Source of the DNA: Chromatiaceae bacterium
Lineage (GTDB): Bacteria > Pseudomonadota > Gammaproteobacteria > Chromatiales > Chromatiaceae
Reading direction: 5' to 3'
Assembly: GCA_024235175.1 (NCBI GenBank)
Contig: JACKMX010000008.1
Location: 62,001 to 126,000, forward strand
Length of the DNA stretch: 64,000 nucleotides
Shown in pieces: positions 53,131 to 63,349 of this stretch. The notes beneath the pieces were generated by a model. That model was not told the origin of the DNA. It saw nothing but the letters and a program-made list of their open reading frames with translations, and made no database searches. A program made the position numbers and the translations under genes. The stretch's first letter is position 1, and each line of letters begins with the position of its first letter.

Positions 53131-54171
53131 GGTGTAATCCTAACCGTAGCAGAACAAATATATCCACATCCTCATCACAGAAGGTCTATGTCGAACGACA
53201 ACCTGGCCGGATGTGGTTATCACGAACTCGCCCGATATCGGTTACGCGCCTGCATACCCGTCCATGTTCGACTGTCGACTACCGCTGGCGATCCTGCGCA
53301 ATGAATACGTCAACTGAACAACTCGCCAGCGTATCGAGATCTCATTCCCAGCTTTCCGTAAACGGATCCATCGAACGCGAACATCTGGCCGGTTATATCT
53401 TTCAGCGGTCCCACGCCATCGACCCTGGCATGACAAAAACACCATAAACCCATCGGCAATGCTCTACTTTTCCATCGACATGACTTTATATCCTGCCGCT
53501 CAAGTCTTCACGCCATACTGGTTGTCGGCACTGCGGCCGATGGCGCCTCATTGACAACCGGCAGCGCTGGATCGCCGATGCCAATCGACGCTGAATCAAT
53601 GGGCGTTCTGCTGTTTTTGCTTCCGGTTATCCTGAGCCATGCGTGATGCCACGACGTCGTCTTCAAAAGAATTTAATGACTACCGCTATCATGCCATTCC
53701 GTAGCCGTCAAATTGACCCATCAGGCGGCAATTTCTCACCCGGTACGCATCCGGCACCAGATGCCGCATAACTGAGCCGCATCATGGCGGGTATACCACC
53801 ATGATGCTCAAATCACCTGTGAAAACGACCACCAGCATTGCTGCGTGTAAACATTCAGCCTGCGACCCAACGCATAACGCCCGCTTCTGCGTATCGTACG
53901 ATGGACTCAAGCATCACAAATGCCGCAGGATACCCATTCTCGAGTTTCAATCGTTCGGGCGATGATTACCGCCTTACTCTTATGGCCTCAGGCGCGCCGA
54001 TCTCGTTCGCATTCACTGCCTCGCTTCGATATTCTCAGCCTACCATGGTTGATCAGACCTCGAAATATTACCTAAAACTTGGTCGTCACGTAATGAGTTC
54101 ATATTTTGTCCTTCTTCAGACACCGTGTAGAATTTCTTTGTCTATATGAACAAGATCTCAGTTGAAAGGGA
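53131..54171. other. 1-kb gap without a convincing gene
   Basis: Both strands are broken by frequent stops. The longest frames (53211-53447 and 53838-54149, plus strand) have no family signature. Two short plus-strand frames, 53188-53304 and 53301-53447, overlap by ATGA; the first has AAGG before its ATG. Short protein-like fragments on both strands suggest decayed coding DNA, but I cannot identify its origin. No insertion-sequence ends or target duplications were seen. Confidence 0.5.
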
Positions 54172-57100
54172 CTAATGTCTGCCGCCAATCTCGTCCAGCA
54201 GAGCGGTCACCTGTTGGATGCGCGTGCCCGGATCCGGCATATTTCTGAAGAAACGGATCTTGTCGCCCCCGTCCAGTCTGAACTCTTTTGGGCGGGTCTG
54301 AATCAGATCTATCAATCTTGCCGGATCAATGTTTGGTGTTCCCCGGAACATGATACGACCCGACTCGGGACCTGCTTCGACCTTTTTAATTCCCATCGGA
54401 TTGGCCTTCAATTTCATACTGGTAACAGAAAAAAGCGTTTTAGCTTGATCCGGCAGCAAACCGAATCTATCTATCATCTCGACCTGCAACTCCTTCAGCT
54501 CAGCGTCATCAGCTGCACTGGCGATTCGTTTGTACATAACCAGCCGGGTGTGCACATCCGGCAGGTAATCTCCCGGAATCAGCGCCGGTATCTGCAGGTC
54601 GATCTCTGCGCCATGATCCAGCGGTCGGTCGAGGCTGGGTTGTTGTCCCGCCCTGAGTGCCCGTACCGCCCGTTCCAGTAGTTCCGAGTAGAGTGAGAAC
54701 CCGACTTCGTGGATCTGTCCGCTCTGCTCGTCTCCAAGCAGTTCTCCTGCACCCCTGATCTCAAGGTCGTGAGTGGCCAGCGTAAAGCCGGCACCGAGAT
54801 CCTCCAGAGACTCGATAGCTTCAAGACGTTTTCTCGCATCCGCTGTAATAGCCTTTGGGGCAGGCGTGATTAGATAGGCGTAAGCTCTGTGGTGCGAGCG
54901 GCCCACTCGTCCGCGAAGCTGGTGTAGTTGCGCCATACCCAGTTTGTCCGCCCGGTTTACCAGAATGGTGTTGGCGCTGGGAATGTCTATTCCGCTCTCG
55001 ATAATGGTGGTGCATACAAGAATATTGAAGCGTTGATGGTAGAAGTCGCGCATGACGGCTTCCAGCTCTTGCTCCCGCATCTGCCCATGAGCTGTCTGGA
55101 TTCTCGCCTCCGGTAGCAGCTTCTGTAATTTGGCCGAGGTCGTCCCGATGGTCGCAACCTCGTTATGCAGAAAATAGATTTGGCCGCCGCGTTTGATTTC
55201 ACGTTGGCAGGCTTCAACAATAAGCGAGTCGTTCCATTCGCTTACGAAGGTCTTAATGGGGTGGCGCTCTGCCGGCGGCGTGGCGATGATGGAGAGGTCT
55301 CTCATTCCTGCCATAGCCATATTGAGGGTGCGCGGAATTGGAGTCGCAGTGAGCGTCAGTAGATCCACCTCTGCACGCAATGCCTTGAGCTGTTCTTTAT
55401 GACGAACACCGAAACGGTGCTCTTCATCAATAATGACCAGTCCCAGATTTTTATAAACAAGTGAACCCTGCAGCAATTTATGGGTTCCAATCACAATATC
55501 GACAGTGCCGTCCGCGAGACCGGCGACCACCGTCTTCTGCCCCCGGGCATCATTGAAACGGGATAGACTGGCAATCCTTACCGGCCAGTCCGCGAAACGG
55601 TCGGAAAAATTCTGGTAATGCTGTTGAGCCAGCAAGGTGGTTGGCACCAGAACCGCGACCTGACGGCCACCCTGAACCGCGGTAAATGCAGCGCGCATGG
55701 CAACTTCGGTTTTGCCGAACCCCACGTCTCCGCAGACCACTCTGTCCATGGGGGTCGAACTGGTCATATCCGACAGCACCTGTTCAATGGCATGCTGTTG
55801 GTCCGGAGTCTCCTCAAAATCGAAGGAAGCGGAAAATGCATTGTACTCCTCTCCCGGATGCGGAAATGCAAATCCCTGATGGGCGGCACGACGTGCGTGA
55901 ATATCCAGTAATTCTGCGGCGACGTCCCAGGCTTTTTCTGCCGCTTTGCGTTTTATTTTTTCCCACTGGTCACCGCCAAGACGGTGCAGCGGTGCATTTT
56001 CGGGAGCCACGCCCGTATAGCGGCTTATCATGTGCAGCGATGAGACAGGGACATATAGCTTGTCGCCCCGGGCATACTCCAGGGCAAGAAATTCGGTCTG
56101 CATGCCGCCAACTTCGAGTGTCTGAAGTCCAAGATAGCGTCCCACGCCATGTTCTTCGTGCACCACCGGTTCGCCAATGTGAAGCTCCGTAAGATTGCGG
56201 ACGATTAGTTCCGCATCCCGCTGTCTTGTGCGCCGCCTGCGCTCCTGCCGGACCCTCTCTCCCAGCAGCTGAGTCTCGGTGATTACGACAATCTCCGGCT
56301 GCTCCAGCCAAAGACCTTTTTCGATCTGAGAGGTGGTTAGCGCCAGAGACTCTTTACCATGCAGAAATTGCGGCCAGCCGGGAACCACTTTGGGGTGGAT
56401 GCCGAACTCCCCCAATGTGCCGAGCAACAGCTCGCGGCGGCCGGCACTTTCGGCAACAAAGAGTATGCGTGCAGAGCTATTGCCAAGAAAAGTCTTAAGT
56501 GTGCCTGCCGGTTGTGCCGCACGTGTCTGAATACTTACCGGCGGCAGAGTCCGGCTGGGAAAATTGAAATAGTCTGAATAACCCTTATCCCGCCGTTCGA
56601 TTTCAGACCACTGGATGCGTATGGATTGGCCCCGTTTCATGAACGAGGCCAGTTCCGTATCGCTCAAATAGAGCGTCTCAGGGGGTAGAAGTGGGCGTTG
56701 CAAATCGTACCGTCGCTGCTCAAAGCGTTGCGCCACCTGTGCGAGAAACCTGCTTGCTGCATCGCGCGTGGTATCGAATCCGATGGTCAGGAACCTGGGG
56801 GGGAGAAAATCGAATAGTGTCGCGGTTTCGTCATAAAACAGCGGGAGATAATATTCTAGTCCGCCGATAGCATTTCCCGCGGAAACTTCCGGATAGATGA
56901 GCGTGCGTTGCGGGTCGCCCTCGAATTGATTTCTGAATGCGCGTCTGAATCGTGTAATGCCTGCTTCATCGAGCGGAAACTCTCTTGCCGGCAGCATATC
57001 GATACGGTCAGTTCTGTTTAGCGTTCGCTGGGTTTCTGGATCGAAGGTTCGAATACTATCGATGCGGTCGTCAAGCAGATCGATTCTGTACGGCAGTTCG

Positions 57101-57663
57101 CTGCCCATTGGATAGAGATCGAGCAGTGAACCGCGTACCGCGAACTCTCCGTGGGCAAAAACCTGGGAAACACATAGATACCCGGCTGCCTCCAGTTTGA
57201 TGCGTATGCGGTCGAGGGAGAGGGTTTCACCGCACTTCATTGCGAACGCATGCGCATCGAGATAGGATTTGGGCAATAATTTCTGCAACAGGGTGCTAAC
57301 CGGTACGACAAGCACACCTTTTTCAAGGCTGCTGAGCCGATGCAGGCACTGTAGGCGCTGAGACACCAGTTCAGGCAGAGGGGAGAAAACGTCGTATGGC
57401 AGCGTCTCCCAGTCTGGCAGTGAGAGAATCGGAAGATCGTCTTCACCCAGAAAAAAACCAAGATCGTGCAACAGGCTGTTCGCACTCGCCACATCGTCTA
57501 CAACAACCAGCACCAAACCGTTGAATTTTTTAGCCGCGGAAGCGATTGCCAACGCTCCGCAGCTGCCATAGAGTCGTCCCCACTGGAGTCGATCGTTGTC
57601 ACCTGCCGGCAATGGCGGAAGAAGAGGATCGGCGAGTGCGCCTGATAACGGTGAATTTGGCAT
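54172..57663 (-). CDS. mfd: Transcription-repair coupling factor Mfd
   Basis: This ATP-dependent translocase (about 1163 aa) removes stalled RNA polymerase and recruits UvrA. It has the UvrB-homology N-terminal part (LPDWETLPYDVFSPLPELVSQRL), the RNA polymerase interaction domain (EPVVHEEHGVGRYLGLQTLE), and helicase motifs VCGDVGFGKTEVA, DEEHRFGVRHK and RGRVGRSHHRAYAYL. The C-terminal TRCF domain is last. Start codons at 57705 and 57759 are also in frame; 57663 best matches family length. Confidence 0.95.
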   Translation of the reverse strand: MPNSPLSGALADPLLPPLPAGDNDRLQWGRLYGSCGALAIASAAKKFNGLVLVVVDDVASANSLLHDLGFFLGEDDLPILSLPDWETLPYDVFSPLPELVSQRLQCLHRLSSLEKGVLVVPVSTLLQKLLPKSYLDAHAFAMKCGETLSLDRIRIKLEAAGYLCVSQVFAHGEFAVRGSLLDLYPMGSELPYRIDLLDDRIDSIRTFDPETQRTLNRTDRIDMLPAREFPLDEAGITRFRRAFRNQFEGDPQRTLIYPEVSAGNAIGGLEYYLPLFYDETATLFDFLPPRFLTIGFDTTRDAASRFLAQVAQRFEQRRYDLQRPLLPPETLYLSDTELASFMKRGQSIRIQWSEIERRDKGYSDYFNFPSRTLPPVSIQTRAAQPAGTLKTFLGNSSARILFVAESAGRRELLLGTLGEFGIHPKVVPGWPQFLHGKESLALTTSQIEKGLWLEQPEIVVITETQLLGERVRQERRRRTRQRDAELIVRNLTELHIGEPVVHEEHGVGRYLGLQTLEVGGMQTEFLALEYARGDKLYVPVSSLHMISRYTGVAPENAPLHRLGGDQWEKIKRKAAEKAWDVAAELLDIHARRAAHQGFAFPHPGEEYNAFSASFDFEETPDQQHAIEQVLSDMTSSTPMDRVVCGDVGFGKTEVAMRAAFTAVQGGRQVAVLVPTTLLAQQHYQNFSDRFADWPVRIASLSRFNDARGQKTVVAGLADGTVDIVIGTHKLLQGSLVYKNLGLVIIDEEHRFGVRHKEQLKALRAEVDLLTLTATPIPRTLNMAMAGMRDLSIIATPPAERHPIKTFVSEWNDSLIVEACQREIKRGGQIYFLHNEVATIGTTSAKLQKLLPEARIQTAHGQMREQELEAVMRDFYHQRFNILVCTTIIESGIDIPSANTILVNRADKLGMAQLHQLRGRVGRSHHRAYAYLITPAPKAITADARKRLEAIESLEDLGAGFTLATHDLEIRGAGELLGDEQSGQIHEVGFSLYSELLERAVRALRAGQQPSLDRPLDHGAEIDLQIPALIPGDYLPDVHTRLVMYKRIASAADDAELKELQVEMIDRFGLLPDQAKTLFSVTSMKLKANPMGIKKVEAGPESGRIMFRGTPNIDPARLIDLIQTRPKEFRLDGGDKIRFFRNMPDPGTRIQQVTALLDEIGGRH

Positions 57664-57978
57664 CAGGGAAGAAGGCGGGTAAACGATAGATTCCAATTTT
57701 CTCATATTCAGGGGTTGCGCTGAAAGAGTGAGTTCCAACGCAGTCTGGGCATGGTACAAGGTTTGTTTCAGTTGCGGGCGGAGGTCAATCGCTTTTACAA
57801 ATTGCTTTTTCTCTCAAGAGTGAGCTCCGAAGTCCGGATGCCGTCAACTCTATAGTTTTCATCGCTTACATGTCATCAACTTAAACATTTGTTTTTCTAA
57901 GCCATAAATACAATATTTTGTCAACGATATTCCTCAATTTCCGTAAGTTATTGTAGTAAATAAGATTACTTTTATTTA

Positions 57979-57992
57979 TTGATTGATATCAA
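57979..57992 (+). promoter_or_regulatory. FNR/Anr box upstream of nap
   Basis: TTGAT TGAT ATCAA is a perfect FNR consensus. It is 60 bases before the napF start, consistent with activation at a promoter with the site near -41. The remainder of the 388-base gap between mfd and napF is AT-rich and shows no gene. Confidence 0.85.
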
Positions 57993-58051
57993 GGTATATT
58001 TGCCCGCTCCCTGAGAAGATACGAAGATTCTGATATTCACAGTCAGCTTTA

Positions 58052-58567
58052 ATGCATAGGAACATCAATCGAAGTCAGTTTTTATCCGGTGATTTCAAAG
58101 GAGTTCATCGATCCATTCGTCCGCCTTGGGCTGTGCCGGAAACACTGTTTGTTGAGCGCTGTACCCGTTGCGGCGAGTGTCTCAATGCCTGCCCCCACGG
58201 GATAATAAAAGAGGGACGCGGTAAGTTCCCCAAATTGGATTTTGCACTCCATGGCTGCGATTTCTGCAGAAAGTGTGTTGAAGTCTGCGAACCCAAGGCT
58301 CTCAATTACGATACGGCCACCGTTACCTCCCCCTGGAATCTCAAAGCGGCCATCCTGCCTGCCTGTTTGTCATTGAACGCCGTTGTCTGCCGCTCCTGTG
58401 GTGAGGTCTGCGAAGAGCGGGCAATCAGTTTCAAGCTCGAGCTGCGGGGAGTTGCGCGCCCGAATGTCAATACAGAATCTTGCACCGGTTGCGGAGAGTG
58501 TTTCGCAGTCTGTCCAGTAAAAGCAGTGGAGATTTCACCAGGAGGCCCGCATTCCGAAGCGGCATGA
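58052..58567 (+). CDS. napF: Ferredoxin-type protein NapF
   Basis: This cytoplasmic 171-aa protein assists maturation of NapA. Four cysteine clusters are visible: CTRCGECLNACP, CDFCRKCVEVCEP, CRSCGEVCEERA and CTGCGECFAVCP. It is the first gene of the nap operon and lies just behind the FNR box. Confidence 0.9.
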   Translation: MHRNINRSQFLSGDFKGVHRSIRPPWAVPETLFVERCTRCGECLNACPHGIIKEGRGKFPKLDFALHGCDFCRKCVEVCEPKALNYDTATVTSPWNLKAAILPACLSLNAVVCRSCGEVCEERAISFKLELRGVARPNVNTESCTGCGECFAVCPVKAVEISPGGPHSEAA

Positions 58568-58585
58568 AGGAGTATTCGTAAAGAT

Positions 58586-58849
58586 ATGAACATATGTAGC
58601 GTAATTGTCCACGCCAGGCCGGAGCAGACTGCTGCAGTCCAGTCCCGGCTGGCAGGGCTTCCCGGTGTGGAAGTTCAGGGCGGGGACGAATCCGGCAAGT
58701 TTATTGTTACTGTGGAGGATGCAGATGGTGTATCCGCCGCCGACACTATGATGTCATTTAACTCTGTGGAAGGTGTAATTAGTTCAACCCTTATTTATCA
58801 CTACGGTGGGGATGATCTGGACGAGGAGGTAATACGTGAAGCTAACTAG
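58586..58849 (+). CDS. napD: NapA signal-binding chaperone NapD
   Basis: The 87-aa protein has the family N-terminus MNICSVIVHARPE and the ferredoxin-like fold ending LIYHY. NapD binds the Tat signal of NapA to prevent early export. It overlaps napA by 14 bases. Confidence 0.92.
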   Translation: MNICSVIVHARPEQTAAVQSRLAGLPGVEVQGGDESGKFIVTVEDADGVSAADTMMSFNSVEGVISSTLIYHYGGDDLDEEVIREAN

Positions 58850-61409
58850 ACGTGATTTTGTAAAGAGCAATGCGATTGCGGCTGCCGCATCGGTTGCCGG
58901 GATAACACTGCCGGTCGCCAAGACCGCACTGGCAGCGGAGGAAGATGCAGGTATCCGCTGGGACAAGGCGGCCTGCCGTTACTGCGGCACCGGCTGCAGT
59001 GTCCTGATGGGCGTCAAGGACGGAAAGGTTGTCGCCAGTCAGGGAGACCCGGATGCTCCGGTCAACAAGGGTCTCAACTGTATTAAAGGATACTTCCTGC
59101 CGAAGATTCTCTACGGTAAAGACCGCCTCACCCAGCCGTTGCTGCGCAAAACCAACGGAGTATACGACAAGAACGGAAAATTCGAGCCGGTGTCCTGGGA
59201 GGAAGCATTCAAGACCATGGCTGAGAAATGGGTCGCCGCGCGCAAAGCCAAGGGTCCCAAGGGCGTCGGTATGTTCGGTTCCGGTCAGTGGACATTATGG
59301 GAAGGTTATGCGGCCTCCAAGCTGATGAAAGCAGGCTTCCGCACAAATAGTCTGGAGCCAAACGCACGCCACTGCATGGCCTCCGCTGTCGCTGCGTTCA
59401 TCCGCGGTTTCGGTATCGATGAGCCGATGGGCTGCTATGATGATCTGGAGCACGCGGATGTGTTCGTCCTCTGGGGTGCAAATATGGCCGAGATGCACCC
59501 GATTCTCTGGTCGCGCCTGACCGACACCCGTCTGACCAAGCCCGGCTGTGAAGTCCATGTGCTCTCAACATATGAACATCGATGCTTCGAATTGGCCGAC
59601 AATGGTATGGTGTTCGAACCGCAGACCGATCTGGCGATCCTCAACTATATCGCCAACTACATCATCCAGAACAAAGCCTACAACAAGGAGTTTATAGACA
59701 AGCACGTCAACTTTACCCAGACTGCAACGGATATCGGCTATGGACTGCGCGCCAGCGATCCGCGCGAGAAAGCGGCCAAGAACGCCGGCAGCGGTGCGTT
59801 GACCAAGATCAGCTTCGAAGAGTACGCCAAATCGGTCGAGCCCTACACGCTGGAGTACACCTCCAAGCTCTCCAAGGTCCCTCAGGAGAAACTGCTGAAA
59901 CTGGCCAAAGCCTATGCGGATCCCAACAAGAAGGTCTCTTCCTACTGGACCATGGGCTTCAACCAACACACCCGCGGCGTCTGGGTCAACGGTCTCTGCT
60001 ACAATGTGCACCTGCTGATGGGTAAGATTTCCGAACCGGGCAACAGCCCCTTCTCGCTCACCGGTCAGCCCTCCGCCTGCGGCACAGCGCGTGAAGTGGG
60101 CACATTTACTCATCGTCTGCCCGCAGATCTGGTGGTTGCCAATGATGCACACTGCAAATATGCCGAGAAGGTGTGGAAACTTCCGGCCGGCACGATTCCG
60201 CGAGCCAACGGCAAATCAGATGATGCAGATCAGACAGACATCAGCGGCAAGCCGATGGGCAAGACCCTGATCCATGCAGTCGCCATGCATCGCGCACTCA
60301 AGGACGGTGTAATGAACTGCTTCTGGGTGCAGTGCAATAACAATATGCAGGCCGCAGCCAACCTCAACGTCGAGTCCTATCCCGGTTGGCGCAACCCGGA
60401 TAACTTTGTGGCCGTGACCGACCCCTACCCGACGGTCTCTGCGATGGCTGCCGACTTGGTGCTCCCGACCGCGATGTGGATCGAGAAAGAGGGCGCCTAT
60501 GGTAACGCCGAGCGTCGTACCCAGTTCTGGCGCCAACAGGTGACGGCTCCGGGTGAAGCCAAGTCCGACCTATGGCAGATCATGGAGTTCTCCAAGTACG
60601 TCAATGTGAAGGATGTATGGCCGGAAGATCTGATCGCCAAGATGCCTGAATACGCCGACAAGACGCTATTTGACGTGCTCTACACTAATGGCCAGGTGGA
60701 TAAATTCCCAGCTGAACAGGTAACCGACAGTCGCGGCAATAATTACGATAACGATGAGTCTGCACACTTTGGCTTTTACGTGCAGAAGGGGTTGTTCGAA
60801 GAGTACCGCTTGTTTAATACCGCTGAGGGTAAACCGAAGAAAGGCCATGAAATGGCTGACTTCGGGGACTATCACAACGCGCGCGGAATTCGCTGGCCGG
60901 TAATCGACGGCAAAGAGACGCTCTGGCGTTTCCGGGAGGGTTATGATCCTCACGTCGCCAAGGGTGAGGGTGTCAAGTTCTACGGCAAGCCGGACGGCCG
61001 CGCCAACATCATCTCCGCACCTTACGAGCCGGCTGCCGAACCGCCGGATAATGAGTTCGATCTCTGGCTCTGCACCGGCCGCGTCCTGGAGCACTGGCAC
61101 TCGGGTTCGATGACCCGCCGCGTGCCCGAACTCTATCGTGCGGTCCCGGATGCTGTGGTGTTCATGCACAAGAATGATGCCAAGAAACGTCGTCTGCGCG
61201 ATGGTTCGATGGCGAAAATCGCATCCCGTCGCGGCGAAATTCTTGCACGGGTCGAGACCCGGGGCCGTAACCGGCCGCCTGAAGGACTGGTATTCATTCC
61301 CTGGTTTGACGCCAGTCGGCTGGTCAACAAGCTGACACTTGATCAGACCGATCCAATCTCGAAAGAGACGGATTACAAGAAGTGTGCAGTGAAAATCCTT
61401 AAGGCATGA
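58836..61409 (+). CDS. napA: Periplasmic nitrate reductase catalytic subunit
   Basis: This molybdopterin enzyme (857 aa) reduces nitrate to nitrite in the periplasm. It has a twin-arginine signal (LTRRDFVKSNAI) ending near residue 33. The [4Fe-4S] ligands are Cys47, Cys50, Cys54 and Cys82 (CRYCGTGC, GLNCIKGYF), and the Mo-ligand is Cys180 (NARHCMASA). LHTGRVLEHWHSGSMTRR-like sequence marks the C-terminal cofactor domain. It is slightly longer than E. coli NapA. Confidence 0.97.
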   Translation: MKLTRRDFVKSNAIAAAASVAGITLPVAKTALAAEEDAGIRWDKAACRYCGTGCSVLMGVKDGKVVASQGDPDAPVNKGLNCIKGYFLPKILYGKDRLTQPLLRKTNGVYDKNGKFEPVSWEEAFKTMAEKWVAARKAKGPKGVGMFGSGQWTLWEGYAASKLMKAGFRTNSLEPNARHCMASAVAAFIRGFGIDEPMGCYDDLEHADVFVLWGANMAEMHPILWSRLTDTRLTKPGCEVHVLSTYEHRCFELADNGMVFEPQTDLAILNYIANYIIQNKAYNKEFIDKHVNFTQTATDIGYGLRASDPREKAAKNAGSGALTKISFEEYAKSVEPYTLEYTSKLSKVPQEKLLKLAKAYADPNKKVSSYWTMGFNQHTRGVWVNGLCYNVHLLMGKISEPGNSPFSLTGQPSACGTAREVGTFTHRLPADLVVANDAHCKYAEKVWKLPAGTIPRANGKSDDADQTDISGKPMGKTLIHAVAMHRALKDGVMNCFWVQCNNNMQAAANLNVESYPGWRNPDNFVAVTDPYPTVSAMAADLVLPTAMWIEKEGAYGNAERRTQFWRQQVTAPGEAKSDLWQIMEFSKYVNVKDVWPEDLIAKMPEYADKTLFDVLYTNGQVDKFPAEQVTDSRGNNYDNDESAHFGFYVQKGLFEEYRLFNTAEGKPKKGHEMADFGDYHNARGIRWPVIDGKETLWRFREGYDPHVAKGEGVKFYGKPDGRANIISAPYEPAAEPPDNEFDLWLCTGRVLEHWHSGSMTRRVPELYRAVPDAVVFMHKNDAKKRRLRDGSMAKIASRRGEILARVETRGRNRPPEGLVFIPWFDASRLVNKLTLDQTDPISKETDYKKCAVKILKA

Positions 61410-61416
61410 TCGGCAG

Positions 61417-61446
61417 CCACCGGTCCGGCGTGGGCCGGGCCGGTGG
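61417..61446 (+). other. Strong stem-loop between napA and napG
   Basis: CCACCGGTCCGGC (61417-61429) pairs with GCCGGGCCGGTGG (61434-61446) with one G:U, around a four-base loop. There is no T-run, so it is more likely an RNA-stability or processing element that lets napA be expressed above the downstream genes. Confidence 0.7.
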
Positions 61447-61494
61447 TCTGAAATGGAAGATATCGAACACCGAATCAATTGAGCAACAGTTCAG

Positions 61495-62385
61495 ATGAAT
61501 GGTCCAGTAAAGGCGAAAGTTAAGGGTGTAAACCGCAGGCAGTTTATCGGTAACATGCTGAAAACGGCTTGTGGTGTTGGCCTGATGGGTATGGGGTTGG
61601 GAATCTATTCCAGACAAGCCTCGTCGTTGCCCGCCATGGCTATTCGTCCTCCTGGCGCCTTGCCTGAAGAGGAGTTTCTGGGTTCTTGTATCCGTTGTGG
61701 CATGTGTGTTCGGGATTGTCCGTACGATATTCTCAAGCTGGGACAGCTGGGAAGTGACGATGTGGTTCCCGGAACGCCTTATTTCACTGCACGGACAGGC
61801 CCATGCGAAATGTGCGTGGACATCCCTTGTGTTCCTGCGTGCCCGACCAATGCACTGGATCATGGTCTAACCGACATCAATGATGCACGTATGGGTCTCG
61901 CGGTGGTGGTGGACCAGGAGACCTGTATCGCCTTTCTCGGTCTGCGCTGCGAAGTATGCTTCAACATCTGTCCTATCCGGGGTGATGCCATTACGCTCAA
62001 CTATCAGCACAATACGCGTTCGGGCAAGCACGCAATGTTTATACCCGTCGTGCATTCCGAAGCCTGTACCGGCTGTGGCTTGTGTGAGAAGGCGTGTATT
62101 CTGGAGGAGGCGGCGATCAAGGTGTTTCCGACACATCTGGCGAAGGGAGAGCTGGGCAAGCATTACCGGCTCGGCTGGAAGGAGAAGCAGAAAGCTGGCG
62201 GCGCGCTGGTGACACCCGACGCAGAGCACAGGTACAACCTCCCGGAAGGGGTACGCTACGACCTGCAGGGCAAGGGGTTGATCATGGACGGCACAGAGGA
62301 AGTTCCTGTCTCGAGTAATCCATTGGATACCCTCAACGACGGCAATCCTCTGGATACCCTTAACAAGGGCCTGGAGGATCGGTGA
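61495..62385 (+). CDS. napG: Ferredoxin-type protein NapG
   Basis: This 296-aa protein with a Tat-like signal (VNRRQFIGNMLKTA) passes electrons from ubiquinol via NapH to NapC or NapB. Four cluster motifs are present: CIRCGMCVRDCP, CEMCVDIPCVPACP, CEVCFNICP and CTGCGLCEKACI. The C-terminus has a short tandem repeat (two copies of NPLDTLN) not expected in the family. Confidence 0.93.
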   Translation: MNGPVKAKVKGVNRRQFIGNMLKTACGVGLMGMGLGIYSRQASSLPAMAIRPPGALPEEEFLGSCIRCGMCVRDCPYDILKLGQLGSDDVVPGTPYFTARTGPCEMCVDIPCVPACPTNALDHGLTDINDARMGLAVVVDQETCIAFLGLRCEVCFNICPIRGDAITLNYQHNTRSGKHAMFIPVVHSEACTGCGLCEKACILEEAAIKVFPTHLAKGELGKHYRLGWKEKQKAGGALVTPDAEHRYNLPEGVRYDLQGKGLIMDGTEEVPVSSNPLDTLNDGNPLDTLNKGLEDR

Positions 62386-63302
62386 TGGCGACAAAACCCA
62401 GACTTGGTAAGGAAGCCGTCGAAGCCAAGGGTTGGTTAAAAGCCAATAAATGGCTGATTCTTAGGCGCCTCAGTCAATTCGGCATACTGGGACTGTTTCT
62501 GCTGGGGCCGTTGGCGGGAGTCTGGATCGTGAAGGGTAATCTGGCATACAGCATGACGCTGGATTTTCTCCCTCTCAGCGATCCCCACATACTTCTGCAG
62601 GCGGTACTGGCGGGGGTGGAGCCACACGGGGAGGCGATCATCGGAGTGATCATCGTGGTTGTCGTCTACATGCTGATCGGTGGCCGGGTGTTCTGTTCCT
62701 GGGTCTGCCCGGTGAATCTGGTTACCGATCTCTCCTGTTGCGTACGCAGAATGCTCGGTATCCGCACAAGCACTCAGCTTTCCCGTTCTGCACGATACTG
62801 GCTGCTGGGGGTTACTTTGATTCTGCCCCTGATTACCGGTGCTATCGTATGGGAGATGTTCAACCCGGTGTCCATGGCTTTTCGCGGCCTGGTATTCGGA
62901 TTGGGTATGGCCTGGGTGATCCTGCTCGGAATCTTTCTGTTCGATATCTTTGTTTCAAAAGAGGGATGGTGCGGCCGGCTCTGTCCGGTTGGGGCGTTTT
63001 ATAGCCTGTTGGGTTGGAAAAGTCTGCTGCGTGTGGTCGCCGAGGACAGGGAGAAATGCGACGACTGCATGGAATGCTACGAGGTGTGTCCGGAAGAGCA
63101 GGTGATACGGCCTGCTCTGAAAGGAAAGGAGCAAGGAATTGGTCCAGTGATTCTCTCGTCCAATTGCACCAATTGCGGGCGCTGTATCGATGTATGCGCC
63201 GAAGATGTCTTCCATTTTGGAAGCCGATTTGCCAATCAGAAAACGAACCTAGGATCAGCTGAAATCAAAACGAAAGAGCAAACTTTTTCCGATGCAGCTT
63301 AG
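62385..63302 (+). CDS. napH: Quinol dehydrogenase membrane component NapH
   Basis: The 305-aa protein has four to five transmembrane helices, the CSWVCPVNLVTDLSC and CGRLCPVGAFYSL motifs typical of NapH/NosR-type proteins, and two C-terminal [4Fe-4S] clusters (CDDCMECYEVCP, CTNCGRCIDVCA). GGAGG seven bases before ATG 62385 supports this start; the ATG overlaps the napG stop. Confidence 0.94.
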   Translation: MATKPRLGKEAVEAKGWLKANKWLILRRLSQFGILGLFLLGPLAGVWIVKGNLAYSMTLDFLPLSDPHILLQAVLAGVEPHGEAIIGVIIVVVVYMLIGGRVFCSWVCPVNLVTDLSCCVRRMLGIRTSTQLSRSARYWLLGVTLILPLITGAIVWEMFNPVSMAFRGLVFGLGMAWVILLGIFLFDIFVSKEGWCGRLCPVGAFYSLLGWKSLLRVVAEDREKCDDCMECYEVCPEEQVIRPALKGKEQGIGPVILSSNCTNCGRCIDVCAEDVFHFGSRFANQKTNLGSAEIKTKEQTFSDAA

Positions 63303-63349
63303 GTCCAAAGTATACCGGTATTGCAGATAGCGTGATGATGGAGAATGAA

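Noticed and set aside
53838..54149. 103-codon plus-strand frame in the csiV-mfd gap
   Set aside because: No recognisable domain; an opposite-strand frame looks equally protein-like, so coding cannot be supported.
59565..60152. 195-codon minus-strand frame in napA
   Set aside because: Antisense to the well-supported napA; no independent features.
61867..62394. 175-codon minus-strand frame over napG
   Set aside because: Shadow of napG, which has four intact ferredoxin clusters.
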